Source: SAR202 cluster bacterium
GTDB lineage: Bacteria; Chloroflexota; Dehalococcoidia; UBA3495
Assembly (NCBI GenBank): GCA_009392775.1
Contig: VFFT01000104.1
Span: 1 to 8,289 of the forward strand
Direction of reading: 5' to 3'
Length of the DNA: 8,289 nucleotides
Positions within the stretch are counted from its first letter, which is position 1; each line of letters opens with the position of its first letter. The notes under the pieces are model-generated. The model made no database searches. It worked only from the letters and a program-made list of their open reading frames with translations, and was not told the origin of the DNA. The translations under genes were made by a program, and so were the position numbers. Below are positions 1 through 6,974 of the stretch, in pieces.

Positions 1-76
<76 letters not shown>

Positions 77-109
77 GCTGACTGAGTGAGCTGCCGGACC
101 AATGTTGGC

Positions 110-194
110 GGGGGAGTGTCGGAATTGGTAGACGAGCATGATTTAGGATCATGTGCCGAAAGGCGTGGGAGTTCGAGTCTCCCCTTCCCCACCA
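110..194 (+). tRNA. tRNA-Leu (anticodon TAG), CCA encoded
   Basis: A class II tRNA with a long variable arm. The acceptor stem 110-116 pairs with 184-190 (one G-U pair). The D arm has the leucine-type run ggaattggtagacg. The anticodon stem catga/tcatg encloses tttagga, giving TAG, which reads CTA and by wobble other CTN leucine codons. The variable arm forms a small gcc-gaaa-ggc hairpin, and the T arm is gggag/ctccc around ttcgagt. The discriminator is A191 and CCA is encoded at 192-194. No terminator hairpin is visible between its end and the next gene at 256. Confidence 0.95.
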
Positions 195-255
195 ATTTAA
201 GTAGTTAGTTGAATGTTTATTAATTACGCGCAAATTTAGAGATTCGGAGGATATA

Positions 256-1260
256 GTGTCCCCACTTTTAGAGGTTAAAAATCTAAGAACACACTTCTAT
301 ACCTTTGAAGGAGTGGTTAAAGCTGTCGATGGTGTTAGTTACGACCTCGAAGAGGGTGAGACCCTTGGACTGGTTGGAGAAAGCGGATGTGGCAAGAGTG
401 TGAGTGCGATGTCATTGATGCGGTTAATACCGGATCCCCCTGGTAAGATCGTAGACGGAGAAATCCTGTTCGAAGGTCAGGATGTCTTGCAACTAAGTAT
501 GGACGAAATGAGGCACATCAGAGGTGCAAAAATGTCTATGGTTTTCCAAGAACCTATGACTTCTCTGAACCCTGTTCTGAATCTTGAAAAACAACTCGGT
601 GAAACCCTGCAACTTCATAAAGGTATGACTAAGCAAGAAGCTCGTCAGGAGTCTGTAGAGTTGCTTGCCAGGGTAGGAATACCCGATCCTGAAAGACGAG
701 TACGCCAATATCCTCATCAATTTAGTGGGGGAATGCGCCAGCGGGTGATGATTGCAATGGCTTTAAGTTGTAATCCACGGGTGATAATAGCAGATGAACC
801 TACCACTGCCTTGGATGTCACTATTCAAGCTCAGATCTTGGAGCTCATGAAAGGTCTCACACAAGAATTTGGCGTGGCTATGATAGTAATTACCCATAAT
901 TTAGGGGTAGTGGCCAGATACGCAGATCGAATGAACATCATGTACGCAGGTAAGATAATAGAAAGAGGCGAGTCGGCAGAAATATATAGTAATCCACGAC
1001 ATCCTTATACAGTTGGTTTGTTGAAGTCTGTTCCAAGACTTGACCTGCCCCGTAGAACGAGATTAGACCCGATTGAAGGACAGCCGCCGGATTTAATAGC
1101 GGTCCCGAAAGGATGCGCATTTCGGGAACGATGTAAATGGGCTGTGGATAAATGTGCCACTGAAGAACCTGGTTTGGAAAGCGTTGCCGAAGGTCATTAC
1201 TCCGCTTGTTGGAGGTCCGAAGATTTAGGGCCCGGAGCGTTGGACTTTCTTAACGAATAA
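256..1260 (+). CDS. dppD: Peptide ABC transporter ATP-binding protein, DppD/OppD type
   Basis: Cytoplasmic ATPase that, paired with a DppF/OppF partner, powers import of di- or oligopeptides (family knowledge; substrate not readable from sequence). The 334 aa are full length for the family. Visible motifs: Walker A GESGCGKS 41-48, Q-loop Gln98, ABC signature FSGGM 156-160, Walker B ending D180-E181, H-loop His214. The C-terminal oligopeptide-transporter domain starts near HPYT 249-252 and carries Cys287, Cys293, Cys300 and Cys318, a spacing that in some OppD proteins holds an iron-sulfur cluster. The GTG start is supported by a strong GGAGG at 246-250, five bases upstream. The partner ATPase follows 80 nt downstream, but no permease or binding-protein gene is in the window. 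Nickel or other substrates of this ATPase family cannot be excluded. Confidence 0.93.
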   Translation: MSPLLEVKNLRTHFYTFEGVVKAVDGVSYDLEEGETLGLVGESGCGKSVSAMSLMRLIPDPPGKIVDGEILFEGQDVLQLSMDEMRHIRGAKMSMVFQEPMTSLNPVLNLEKQLGETLQLHKGMTKQEARQESVELLARVGIPDPERRVRQYPHQFSGGMRQRVMIAMALSCNPRVIIADEPTTALDVTIQAQILELMKGLTQEFGVAMIVITHNLGVVARYADRMNIMYAGKIIERGESAEIYSNPRHPYTVGLLKSVPRLDLPRRTRLDPIEGQPPDLIAVPKGCAFRERCKWAVDKCATEEPGLESVAEGHYSACWRSEDLGPGALDFLNE

Positions 1261-1291
1261 TCATCTGAGACCTATAATTGGTTCCGAAATG

Positions 1292-1304
1292 CCCTGTGAC
1301 AGGG
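1292..1304 (+). other. Short hairpin between the two transporter ATPase genes
   Basis: A perfect 5-bp stem ccctg/caggg with a TGA loop lies in the 80-nt gap between dppD and dppF and is followed by only three T residues. It is too weak for a confident terminator. It may be a partial attenuator, an mRNA-processing or stability element, or chance. Confidence 0.3.
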
Positions 1305-1340
1305 TTTAATTCTAGAAAAACATTGTGAGAAGATGAGATC

Positions 1341-2378
1341 ATGACTACCCTATCTACCGAAAGCAATACGGGCAATACCAGTATTCAGGATAACGTACTG
1401 GTTGAAGTAAATAATCTCAAAATGCATTTTCCTGTTACCTCAGGATTGTTATTTCAGAGAGAGGTAGCTCAGGTAAAGGCAGTGGATGATATAAGTTTTT
1501 CCATCCGAAAAGGTGAAACGTTAGGCTTAGTAGGTGAAAGTGGATGCGGTAAGACGACTGCAGGGCGTTGTATTTTACAGTTATATAAACCAACTGCTGG
1601 TGAAGTAATTTTCGAAGGTACTGATCTGACGAAATTAGGCGCACGACAAATGCGGCAGATGCGACGTCAAATGCAGATAATCTTTCAAGATCCTTTCAGC
1701 TCCCTGAACCCTAGGATGACTGCAGGAGATATCATCGGCGAGCCATTAGTAGTTCATGGACTCGTTAAGAATGGCGAAGAAAAGCGTGAAAAAGTCAGAG
1801 AACTTTTAGAAAATGTAGGCTTGCACCCTTATATGGCGGACCGATTTCCGCATGAGTTTAGTGGTGGTCAACGCCAAAGAATTGGTGTTGCGAGGGCCTT
1901 GTCTGTCGATCCTAAACTAATTGTTTGTGACGAACCTGTCTCCGCCTTAGATGTTTCTATCCAAGCACAGGTAATAAATTTGCTCGAAGACTTACAGAAG
2001 CAATATGATCTGACTTTCTTATTCATAGCTCACGATTTGTCAGTTGTGAGACATATAAGTGACCGAGTTGCCGTAATGTACTTAGGTAAAATTGTAGAGA
2101 TAGCAGATCGTAACGAGATATACCAAAACCCGCTACATCCCTATACGAAGGCATTGTTGTCAGCTGTGCCGATTCCAGATCCTGTAGTTGACGCTCAGCG
2201 GGAACGCATCATTTTGAGCGGTGAAGTGCCGAGCCCTTTGAATCCACCCAGCGGTTGTGTGTTCCACCCGAGATGCCCCAGTCCGACCAAAGAATGCTCT
2301 GAAGGATCAGTAGAGATGGGACTCATCGAAGCCGAACCTGGACATTGGGTTGATAGATGTTGTGTTAACTGCGGTTAG
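1341..2378 (+). CDS. dppF: Peptide ABC transporter ATP-binding protein, DppF/OppF type
   Basis: Second ATPase of the peptide-importer pair, 345 aa, expected to form a heterodimer with the preceding DppD-type subunit on the cytoplasmic face. Motifs: Walker A GESGCGKT 65-72, Q-loop Gln116 followed by DPFSSLNPR, signature FSGGQ 173-177, Walker B ending D197-E198, H-loop His231. The C-terminal domain begins near HPYT 266-269 and ends in a cysteine-rich stretch (Cys306, 312, 319, 340, 341, 344). The Q-loop DPFSSLNPR and the [14 protein letters not shown] stretch are typical of the F subunit rather than D. The ATG start has only a weak purine-rich ribosome site (gagaaga, 1327-1333), and the first 18 or so residues are poorly conserved low-complexity sequence, so a slightly later start cannot be excluded. 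Substrate class is unresolved. Confidence 0.93.
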   Translation: MTTLSTESNTGNTSIQDNVLVEVNNLKMHFPVTSGLLFQREVAQVKAVDDISFSIRKGETLGLVGESGCGKTTAGRCILQLYKPTAGEVIFEGTDLTKLGARQMRQMRRQMQIIFQDPFSSLNPRMTAGDIIGEPLVVHGLVKNGEEKREKVRELLENVGLHPYMADRFPHEFSGGQRQRIGVARALSVDPKLIVCDEPVSALDVSIQAQVINLLEDLQKQYDLTFLFIAHDLSVVRHISDRVAVMYLGKIVEIADRNEIYQNPLHPYTKALLSAVPIPDPVVDAQRERIILSGEVPSPLNPPSGCVFHPRCPSPTKECSEGSVEMGLIEAEPGHWVDRCCVNCG

Positions 2379-2517
2379 CACATAGTAGTCAATAGCATTA
2401 GTATATAGTGAGTCAGGCTTTAGTTTATTCGACCTCTGACGAAGTTGCTAGTATTAGAGACTATTATTGGTAGCCTATTTTCTTGTAGGCGTAGTGCGCT
2501 CGTGATACCATTCTCGT

Positions 2518-4359
2518 ATGACCCCTGATTTAATTCGCAATTTCTGCATTATAGCCCATATTGATCATGGGAAATCCACTTTGGCGGATAGGTTCCTAGA
2601 GATTACAGGCACTGTCCGACCTCAGGAAATGAAAGCCCAATTCATGGACCAGATGGATCTGGAACGGGAACGTGGTATTACTATAAAGGGTAAAGCCGTA
2701 ACCATGAACCATCACTATGTTGATGGGACATGTTACCAGTTGAATCTCATTGATACACCCGGTCATGTGGATTTTAGCTATGAAGTATCCCGAGCACTTG
2801 CGGCATGTGAGGGAGCGTTGTTAGTAGTTGATGCGAGTCAGGGTATTGAAGCACAAACTATCGCTAACACCCTGCTTGCTATGGAATATGATCTGGAACT
2901 GATACCAGTGGTAAACAAGGTAGATCTCCCACAGGCGGAGCCCCAGAGAGTAGCAGCAGAGCTTGAACAAGTTTTTGGCTTCAAACAAGATGAGATACTC
3001 TTTGTATCTGCAAAAGAAGGTGGAGGAGCAAAAGAGATACTAGACGCTGTGATAGAACGGGTGCCAGCTCCTAGAGGGGAAGAGTCGAGTCAGTTTAGAG
3101 CATTAGTGTTCGATTCCGTATATAACTCCTATAAAGGCATTATAGGATACGTGCGAGTAGAGGATGGAGCAATATCCAAGAATGATCGGATTCTGGTGAT
3201 GTCGTCTGGTAAATCAGCAGAAATAGTGGAGATAGGGATATTTGCTCCTGCGCCGAAACCCGTAGAAACACTTTATAGTGGGCAAGTTGGGTATATAGCT
3301 ACAGGATTTAAAGATGTACAAGAATGTGCGGTGGGCGATACACTCACTAATCATTCTGAGCCATCAGCCGACCCTCTGCCGGGTTATGTTGAACTGAAAT
3401 CTATGGTGTTCGCTGGTCTGTATCCTGCCGATGGAGAAGATTATAATAATCTCAGGGCTGCTCTTGAAAAGCTGCGCCTTAACGACGCTTCTTTATCGAT
3501 GGAACCAGATACTAGCACGGCTCTAGGATTTGGATTCCGATGTGGATTTCTCGGTTTGATGCACTTAGAGATTATTCAAGAGAGGCTAGAGCGTGAGTAT
3601 GACCTTGATTTAATAGTTACAGCACCAAGCGTCGCATATCGAGTAATACTGAACTCTGGTGAGATCGAACTAGTTGACAATCCGTCTAAGCTCCCTTCTC
3701 CTAGCGAACTTCAGGAAATACAAGAGCCGATACTCAATCTGACTATTGTGGCTCCAAGTAAGTACGTAGGGGCAATAATGGAGTTAATGCACTCTCGTAG
3801 GTCAGAATACAAAAGAGTGGAATATATACAAGGATATGGTGATGGTGCCGGATCCTCTTCAGCAGATCAGTCTAGAGTAGTAATGGAATACACAATGCCA
3901 TTATCCGAACTTTTGGCCGATTTTTTTAACCAGCTAAAATCGAAAACTCAAGGGTATGCTTCTCTGGATTATACGTTTGAAGGGTACAGGGCAGCACCTT
4001 TAGTGAAAGTGGATATCTTAGTCAACCATCAATCTGTCGAAGCTTTGTCTATGATTGTTCATCGAGAACAGTCCGTTTACGTAGGCCGAGCTGCAGTGCA
4101 AAAACTTCATTCTACCATCCCGCGCCAGTTATTTGAGGTTCCTATACAGGCGGCGATAGGAGGACGGGTGGTTGCACGTGAAACAGTTCGAGCTGTACGA
4201 AAAGATGTGTTAGCTAAGTGCTATGGTGGAGATATTACTCGTAAGCGCAAATTGCTCGAAAAGCAAAAAGAAGGTAAAAAGAGACTTAAAAGTATCGGTA
4301 GGGTGGAAGTGCCACAAGAGGCGTTTCTTAGTCTTCTAGGAATAGGTGACGACCGGTAA
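2518..4359 (+). CDS. lepA: Elongation factor 4 (LepA), ribosome-associated GTPase
   Basis: Translational GTPase of the EF-G-like family that acts on the 30S/70S ribosome; described roles are back-translocation and 30S maturation. The length of 613 aa is typical. GTP-binding motifs are complete: G1 AHIDHGKST 13-21, switch I with Thr55 in RGITIK, G3 DTPGH 79-83, G4 NKVD 133-136, G5 SAK 164-166. The EF-G-like domains follow, and the LepA-specific C-terminal domain is present, ending in KQKEGKKRLKSIGRVEVPQE-type sequence around residues 585-605. The ATG at 2518 fits the usual start a few residues before RNF.IIAHIDHGKS, and an in-frame TGA at 2503-2505 rules out a longer form. No Shine-Dalgarno sequence precedes it. 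The 139 nt upstream contain a possible -10 (TATTAT, 2462-2467) but no convincing -35. It converges on the DinB-like gene. Confidence 0.97.
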   Translation: MTPDLIRNFCIIAHIDHGKSTLADRFLEITGTVRPQEMKAQFMDQMDLERERGITIKGKAVTMNHHYVDGTCYQLNLIDTPGHVDFSYEVSRALAACEGALLVVDASQGIEAQTIANTLLAMEYDLELIPVVNKVDLPQAEPQRVAAELEQVFGFKQDEILFVSAKEGGGAKEILDAVIERVPAPRGEESSQFRALVFDSVYNSYKGIIGYVRVEDGAISKNDRILVMSSGKSAEIVEIGIFAPAPKPVETLYSGQVGYIATGFKDVQECAVGDTLTNHSEPSADPLPGYVELKSMVFAGLYPADGEDYNNLRAALEKLRLNDASLSMEPDTSTALGFGFRCGFLGLMHLEIIQERLEREYDLDLIVTAPSVAYRVILNSGEIELVDNPSKLPSPSELQEIQEPILNLTIVAPSKYVGAIMELMHSRRSEYKRVEYIQGYGDGAGSSSADQSRVVMEYTMPLSELLADFFNQLKSKTQGYASLDYTFEGYRAAPLVKVDILVNHQSVEALSMIVHREQSVYVGRAAVQKLHSTIPRQLFEVPIQAAIGGRVVARETVRAVRKDVLAKCYGGDITRKRKLLEKQKEGKKRLKSIGRVEVPQEAFLSLLGIGDDR

Positions 4360-4400
4360 CTTTTGGGCTCCTTGGATCGTATTAATTCAGTTGGAAATAA

Positions 4401-4892
4401 TTACTTCCCGAGTTCACGTTTCAAAAGTTCTAATTGTTCTAAGTGTGCTATCCAATGTCTAGCAAACAGTCCTCTTAGTAGGTTTTCTAAAGACCTTACT
4501 TCATCTGTTTCACGTGATAGATGATGGCACATGACAGTAGTTTCCTCCAGTGACTCAAGTGTGGCTTCGGAAACTACTGATTCTATTTGGTCTAGAATAG
4601 ATATCAAATCTGCTACTCCGTCTTGTAGAGTGGTCTTTTGTCGATCTGATGTCACATTAGTCAAATCAGGCGTGAGGTCGAATTCGAGTACACGGTTGGA
4701 TATCATTCCTTGAAACAGTGCTCCAAGCCCTCCTGCAGGAGTATCAGACAGATGGTAGATAATCTCCCGAGTAGACCAAGATTCATTTTGGGTGGTCTGG
4801 TCCAAAGAGTCATCCATGCCGGATAAGACATTTAACATTCTATTGCGGATAGCTATTGTATTTTCTAGATGAGTTGGTGCTTTCTCGGTCAT
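4401..4892 (-). CDS. DinB/YfiT-like four-helix-bundle protein, putative metal-binding
   Basis: Small protein of 163 aa, apparently all-helical, with hallmarks of the DinB-like superfamily. WSTREIIYHLSD at residues 39-50 supplies His47, and HWIAHLEQ at 146-153 supplies His146 and His150, together the likely metal-binding His triad of the fold. Family members include thiol transferases and many proteins of unknown function, so the reaction here is not known. The start is ATG 4892, because AGGAG (complement of 4901-4905) lies eight bases upstream; a GTG at 4901 is in frame but overlaps that ribosome site. The site also overlaps the galU stop codon (4904-4906), so the gene is probably translationally coupled to galU in one operon. 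Function is inferred from the fold only. Confidence 0.8.
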   Translation of the reverse strand: MTEKAPTHLENTIAIRNRMLNVLSGMDDSLDQTTQNESWSTREIIYHLSDTPAGGLGALFQGMISNRVLEFDLTPDLTNVTSDRQKTTLQDGVADLISILDQIESVVSEATLESLEETTVMCHHLSRETDEVRSLENLLRGLFARHWIAHLEQLELLKRELGK

Positions 4893-4900
4893 GATACACA

Positions 4901-4905
4901 CTCCT
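4901..4905 (-). promoter_or_regulatory. Ribosome binding site of the DinB-like gene
   Basis: The minus strand reads AGGAG here, eight bases before ATG 4892. It overlaps the galU stop TAG (4904-4906), which suggests coupling, and it rules out the GTG at 4901 as the working start because that codon begins inside it. Confidence 0.75.
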
Positions 4906-5800
4906 AAGTCTCGGAATTTGATGAAGCTGATAGTAAAGACCCCAATAGCTGGATAATATCTTGTTTCATGTCATCCCTGGCTAAACCAAACTCTAAGCTT
5001 GCTCTTAGTAAGCCAAACGGGGTTCCTCCATCGTATCTTATCCCTTCGAATTCATAAGCAAGAATACGTTCAGTGTTTATTGCCAAGGATAATGCGTCCG
5101 TCAGCTGTATTTCGTTTTTGGCTCCAGTTTTGGTATTACGTAAATCATTGAATATGGTATGAGGCAGGATGTATCTTCCGACTATGCATAAGTTAGATGG
5201 CGCTTGGTCCAGAGCAGGTTTCTCTACAAGAGATTCGATTTGGTGGAGATTGCCAGATATGCGATTGCCAGATATTACACCGTAATTATCAACGGATTCC
5301 CAAGGCACTGCTTCAACCGCAATGACCCCACTGCCGTAGGCATTATAAATATCTATCATTTGTCTAAGTGCACCTGGTGTGTTTGTGATGATATCGTCTG
5401 GCAATACTATGGCAAATGGGTTGTCTCCGATAGCAGCGTGTGCAGTCAGCACCGCATGGCCCAATCCTAAGGGTTCTTCCTGGACTACATAAGATACTTG
5501 GTCTCCAGTCGGTATGTTTTTAACTAATTCAATTAACTTGTGTCCGTCTGTCGAGGATAAGTGCTTTTCTAATTCAGTATTGTCTCGAAAGTACGACGAT
5601 ATGGATTCTTTTTCTGGTGATACGACTAGTATGATTTCCTCTATTCCTGCTTCAATGACTTCTTCAATAACAAATTGCAACATGGGCTTGTCTAGAATGG
5701 GGAGCATCTCTTTGGGTACTGCTTTTGTAACCGGCAAAAATCTGCTTCCAAGACCTGCTGCTGGGATGATTGCCTTAGTTATTGGTGGATGATTTACCAT
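4904..5800 (-). CDS. galU: UTP--glucose-1-phosphate uridylyltransferase
   Basis: Cytoplasmic nucleotidyltransferase making UDP-glucose and pyrophosphate from UTP and glucose-1-phosphate, the donor for cell-envelope polysaccharides and glycolipids. The 298 aa match the family length. Motifs: nucleotide-binding loop AAGLGSRFLP (14-23) followed by TKAVPKEMLPI, LPDD 133-136 at the metal/nucleotide site, VEKP 192-195 with the conserved lysine, NEIQLTDAL 229-237, and DGGTPFG 257-263. The ATG at 5800 is preferred because known GalU proteins start a few residues before KAIIPAAGLG. A GTG at 5836 would add 12 residues but lies within the predicted promoters and upstream of the predicted transcription start. 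Neither start has a clear Shine-Dalgarno. It is divergent from the SRP RNA gene and followed by the coupled DinB-like gene. A dTDP-glucose or CDP-glucose enzyme is less likely given the GalU-type motifs. Confidence 0.95.
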   Translation of the reverse strand: MVNHPPITKAIIPAAGLGSRFLPVTKAVPKEMLPILDKPMLQFVIEEVIEAGIEEIILVVSPEKESISSYFRDNTELEKHLSSTDGHKLIELVKNIPTGDQVSYVVQEEPLGLGHAVLTAHAAIGDNPFAIVLPDDIITNTPGALRQMIDIYNAYGSGVIAVEAVPWESVDNYGVISGNRISGNLHQIESLVEKPALDQAPSNLCIVGRYILPHTIFNDLRNTKTGAKNEIQLTDALSLAINTERILAYEFEGIRYDGGTPFGLLRASLEFGLARDDMKQDIIQLLGSLLSASSNSET

Positions 5801-5815
5801 GAAAAAGATTCTAGC

Positions 5816-5845
5816 ATTGTATGGGGTAATTGACACCTATATCGA
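5816..5845 (-). promoter_or_regulatory. Predicted galU promoter
   Basis: On the minus strand TCGATA (5845-5840, 4 of 6 to TTGACA) and TACAAT (5821-5816, 5 of 6 to TATAAT) are separated by 18 bp. Transcription would begin near 5809, leaving a leader of about 8-9 nt before ATG 5800. The elements interleave with the SRP RNA promoter on the other strand. Consensus match only. Confidence 0.45.
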
Positions 5846-5858
5846 CCTAACCTAACAT
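5830..5858 (+). promoter_or_regulatory. Predicted sigma-70-type promoter of the SRP RNA gene
   Basis: A perfect -35 TTGACA (5830-5835), a 17-bp spacer and -10 TAACAT (5853-5858, 4 of 6). The predicted start, seven or eight bases downstream, falls at 5865-5866, exactly where the 5' strand of SRP helix 1 begins. This agreement between two independent signals is the main support. Confidence 0.7.
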
Positions 5859-5865
5859 TAGCCAT

Positions 5866-6139
5866 GAGATCGTGCTAGGCGGGGAGTTAGCGGTGCCCTG
5901 TACCCGCAATCCGCTACAGCGGGGCGTAATCCCCTTCCAGAGGCTCAATGTGATAGACCCCTGCGTCGGTATTGGGATGGTGACGACCGGGTCCCACGCG
6001 GCATAGACTTGTGAACCCCGCCAGGTCCGGAAGGAAGCAACGGTAAATGAGATCCTATGGGTGCCGTGGGAGTGCCTAGTTTGAGTTCCGGTTTTGATAC
6101 ATGTCTATTACACTTAGTCGAAGAAGGGTGCACGGTCTC
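5866..6139 (+). ncRNA. ffs: Signal recognition particle RNA, large bacterial type (with Alu domain)
   Basis: RNA scaffold of the signal recognition particle, which binds Ffh and targets nascent membrane and secreted proteins to the translocon. The S-domain tip ccaggtccggaaggaagc (6021-6038), with its GGAA tetraloop and asymmetric loop, is the universal Ffh-binding signature. The 5' part (5872-5934), with ggtgccctgtacc, gcaatccgct and flanking gggg/cccc, matches the Alu domain of the Bacillus-type scRNA; the 3' part ends in gaagggtgcacggt as in that RNA. The ends are fixed by a 10-bp terminal helix 1: 5866-5875 pairs fully with 6130-6139 (one G-U pair). Helix 5 is visible as cccacg-cggca with tgccgtggg. 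A TTTT run follows at 6140-6143. The mature ends may be trimmed by a few bases. Confidence 0.95.
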
Positions 6140-6147
6140 TTTTATCC

Positions 6148-6155
6148 AGAGAGGG
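6148..6155 (+). promoter_or_regulatory. Ribosome binding site deciding the rsmA start
   Basis: The purine-rich run AGAGAGGG lies three bases before TTG 6159. It is the only Shine-Dalgarno-like sequence between the end of the SRP RNA and the conserved N-terminus of RsmA, and it supports the TTG start. The spacing is a little short. Confidence 0.55.
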
Positions 6156-6158
6156 TAT

Positions 6159-6974
6159 TTGAATAATAATTCTCACATTCGGCGTTCGCCTAGGAAATCA
6201 TTAGGTCAGCATTTCTTGGTGGATGGAGCATACCTGAATAGGATAATGAAAGCTGCTCAGATTTCCAGTTCTGATATTATTCTTGAAGTGGGGCCAGGGA
6301 GAGGATCACTCACTTCTAGACTGGTAGATTCAGCCCAGGAGGTTATCTGTATTGAAATAGATCAGGATTTAGCGGGTACACTCCCTGAAAAACTTGGAAT
6401 GCCTTCGAACCTAACTGTAGTAAATGCTGATGCGAGACAGTTTAATATTGATGCAATTATAAACAATCAAAAGTATAAGCTTGTTGCTAATCTACCCTAT
6501 TATGCGGCTACACCGATCATACGGAGATTCTTGGAAGATGAAAATCCCCCTCAACTACTAGTTGTGATGGTTCAAAGGGAAGTGGCTAAGGCAATGGTAG
6601 CTAAACCCGGTAATATGAGTATGCTGTCAGTAGCGACCCAATGTTATGCGGATTCTAGATTGGTGTGTCACGTGCCAGCTAAAGCTTTCAGACCTCCTCC
6701 GTCGGTAGTTTCCTCTGTCGTATCACTTGAACCGCGTTCTGAACCATATGTTGTTAGAGAAAAACGGGACACGTTTTTCTCTATAGTTAGGGCGGGGTTT
6801 TCCGCGCGCAGGAAACAACTTAAGAATTCTTTGAGTCATGGTTTGGGTATAGATGCTGGTATTGTTGCGACGTCTTTAGATAAGGCCGACATTGATGGAA
6901 CACGCCGCGCTGAAACATTAAGTTTGAGCGAGTGGGTGAATTTGCATCTGATAATGGAGACTACAGTCGAGTGA
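6159..6974 (+). CDS. rsmA: 16S rRNA (adenine(1518)-N(6)/adenine(1519)-N(6))-dimethyltransferase RsmA (KsgA)
   Basis: SAM-dependent enzyme that dimethylates two adjacent adenines in the 3'-terminal hairpin of 16S rRNA during late 30S assembly. From the TTG start it has 271 aa, normal for the family. Motifs: N-terminal KSLGQHFL 13-20, SAM-binding motif I LEVGPGRGSLT 42-52, IEID 65-68 (acidic residue for the ribose), NADA 89-92, catalytic NLPYY 111-115, and FRPPPSV 177-183 near the C-terminal domain. The frame stays open back to ATG 6057, but that ATG and the next 27 codons lie inside the SRP RNA. TTG 6159 is the first start with a ribosome site after the RNA. The stop TGA overlaps the GTG of ispE. 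Either read-through from the SRP promoter or a promoter inside the SRP gene must supply transcription. Confidence 0.93.
   Translation: MNNNSHIRRSPRKSLGQHFLVDGAYLNRIMKAAQISSSDIILEVGPGRGSLTSRLVDSAQEVICIEIDQDLAGTLPEKLGMPSNLTVVNADARQFNIDAIINNQKYKLVANLPYYAATPIIRRFLEDENPPQLLVVMVQREVAKAMVAKPGNMSMLSVATQCYADSRLVCHVPAKAFRPPPSVVSSVVSLEPRSEPYVVREKRDTFFSIVRAGFSARRKQLKNSLSHGLGIDAGIVATSLDKADIDGTRRAETLSLSEWVNLHLIMETTVE

Noticed and set aside
195..255. Promoter for dppD between tRNA-Leu and the GTG start
   Set aside because: TTGAAT at 209-214 resembles a -35, but no -10 sits at 16-18 bp; the region is simply AT-rich, and read-through from the tRNAs is possible.
4360..4400. Terminator between the convergent lepA and DinB-like genes
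   Set aside because: I looked for a hairpin followed by T residues on either strand in these 41 bases and saw none; termination may occur within the opposing gene or be factor-dependent.
4893..4901. GTG 4901 as start of the DinB-like gene
   Set aside because: The codon begins inside the AGGAG ribosome site that correctly spaces ATG 4892.
5801..5836. GTG 5836 as start of galU
   Set aside because: It lies inside the predicted overlapping promoters, has no spaced ribosome site, and adds residues not typical of GalU. Kept as an alternative, not excluded.
5945..6133. Minus-strand 62-codon frame inside the SRP RNA
   Set aside because: It is the complement of structured RNA and has no protein-family features.
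6057..6158. N-terminal extension of rsmA from ATG 6057
   Set aside because: It overlaps the SRP RNA, has no similarity to RsmA N-termini, and a better TTG start with a ribosome site exists at 6159.
6932..6970. ispE start at ATG 6932
   Set aside because: The 13 extra residues do not resemble IspE and come from the end of rsmA; the GTG at 6971 overlaps the rsmA stop and begins right before the conserved KIHAPGKINLSL.
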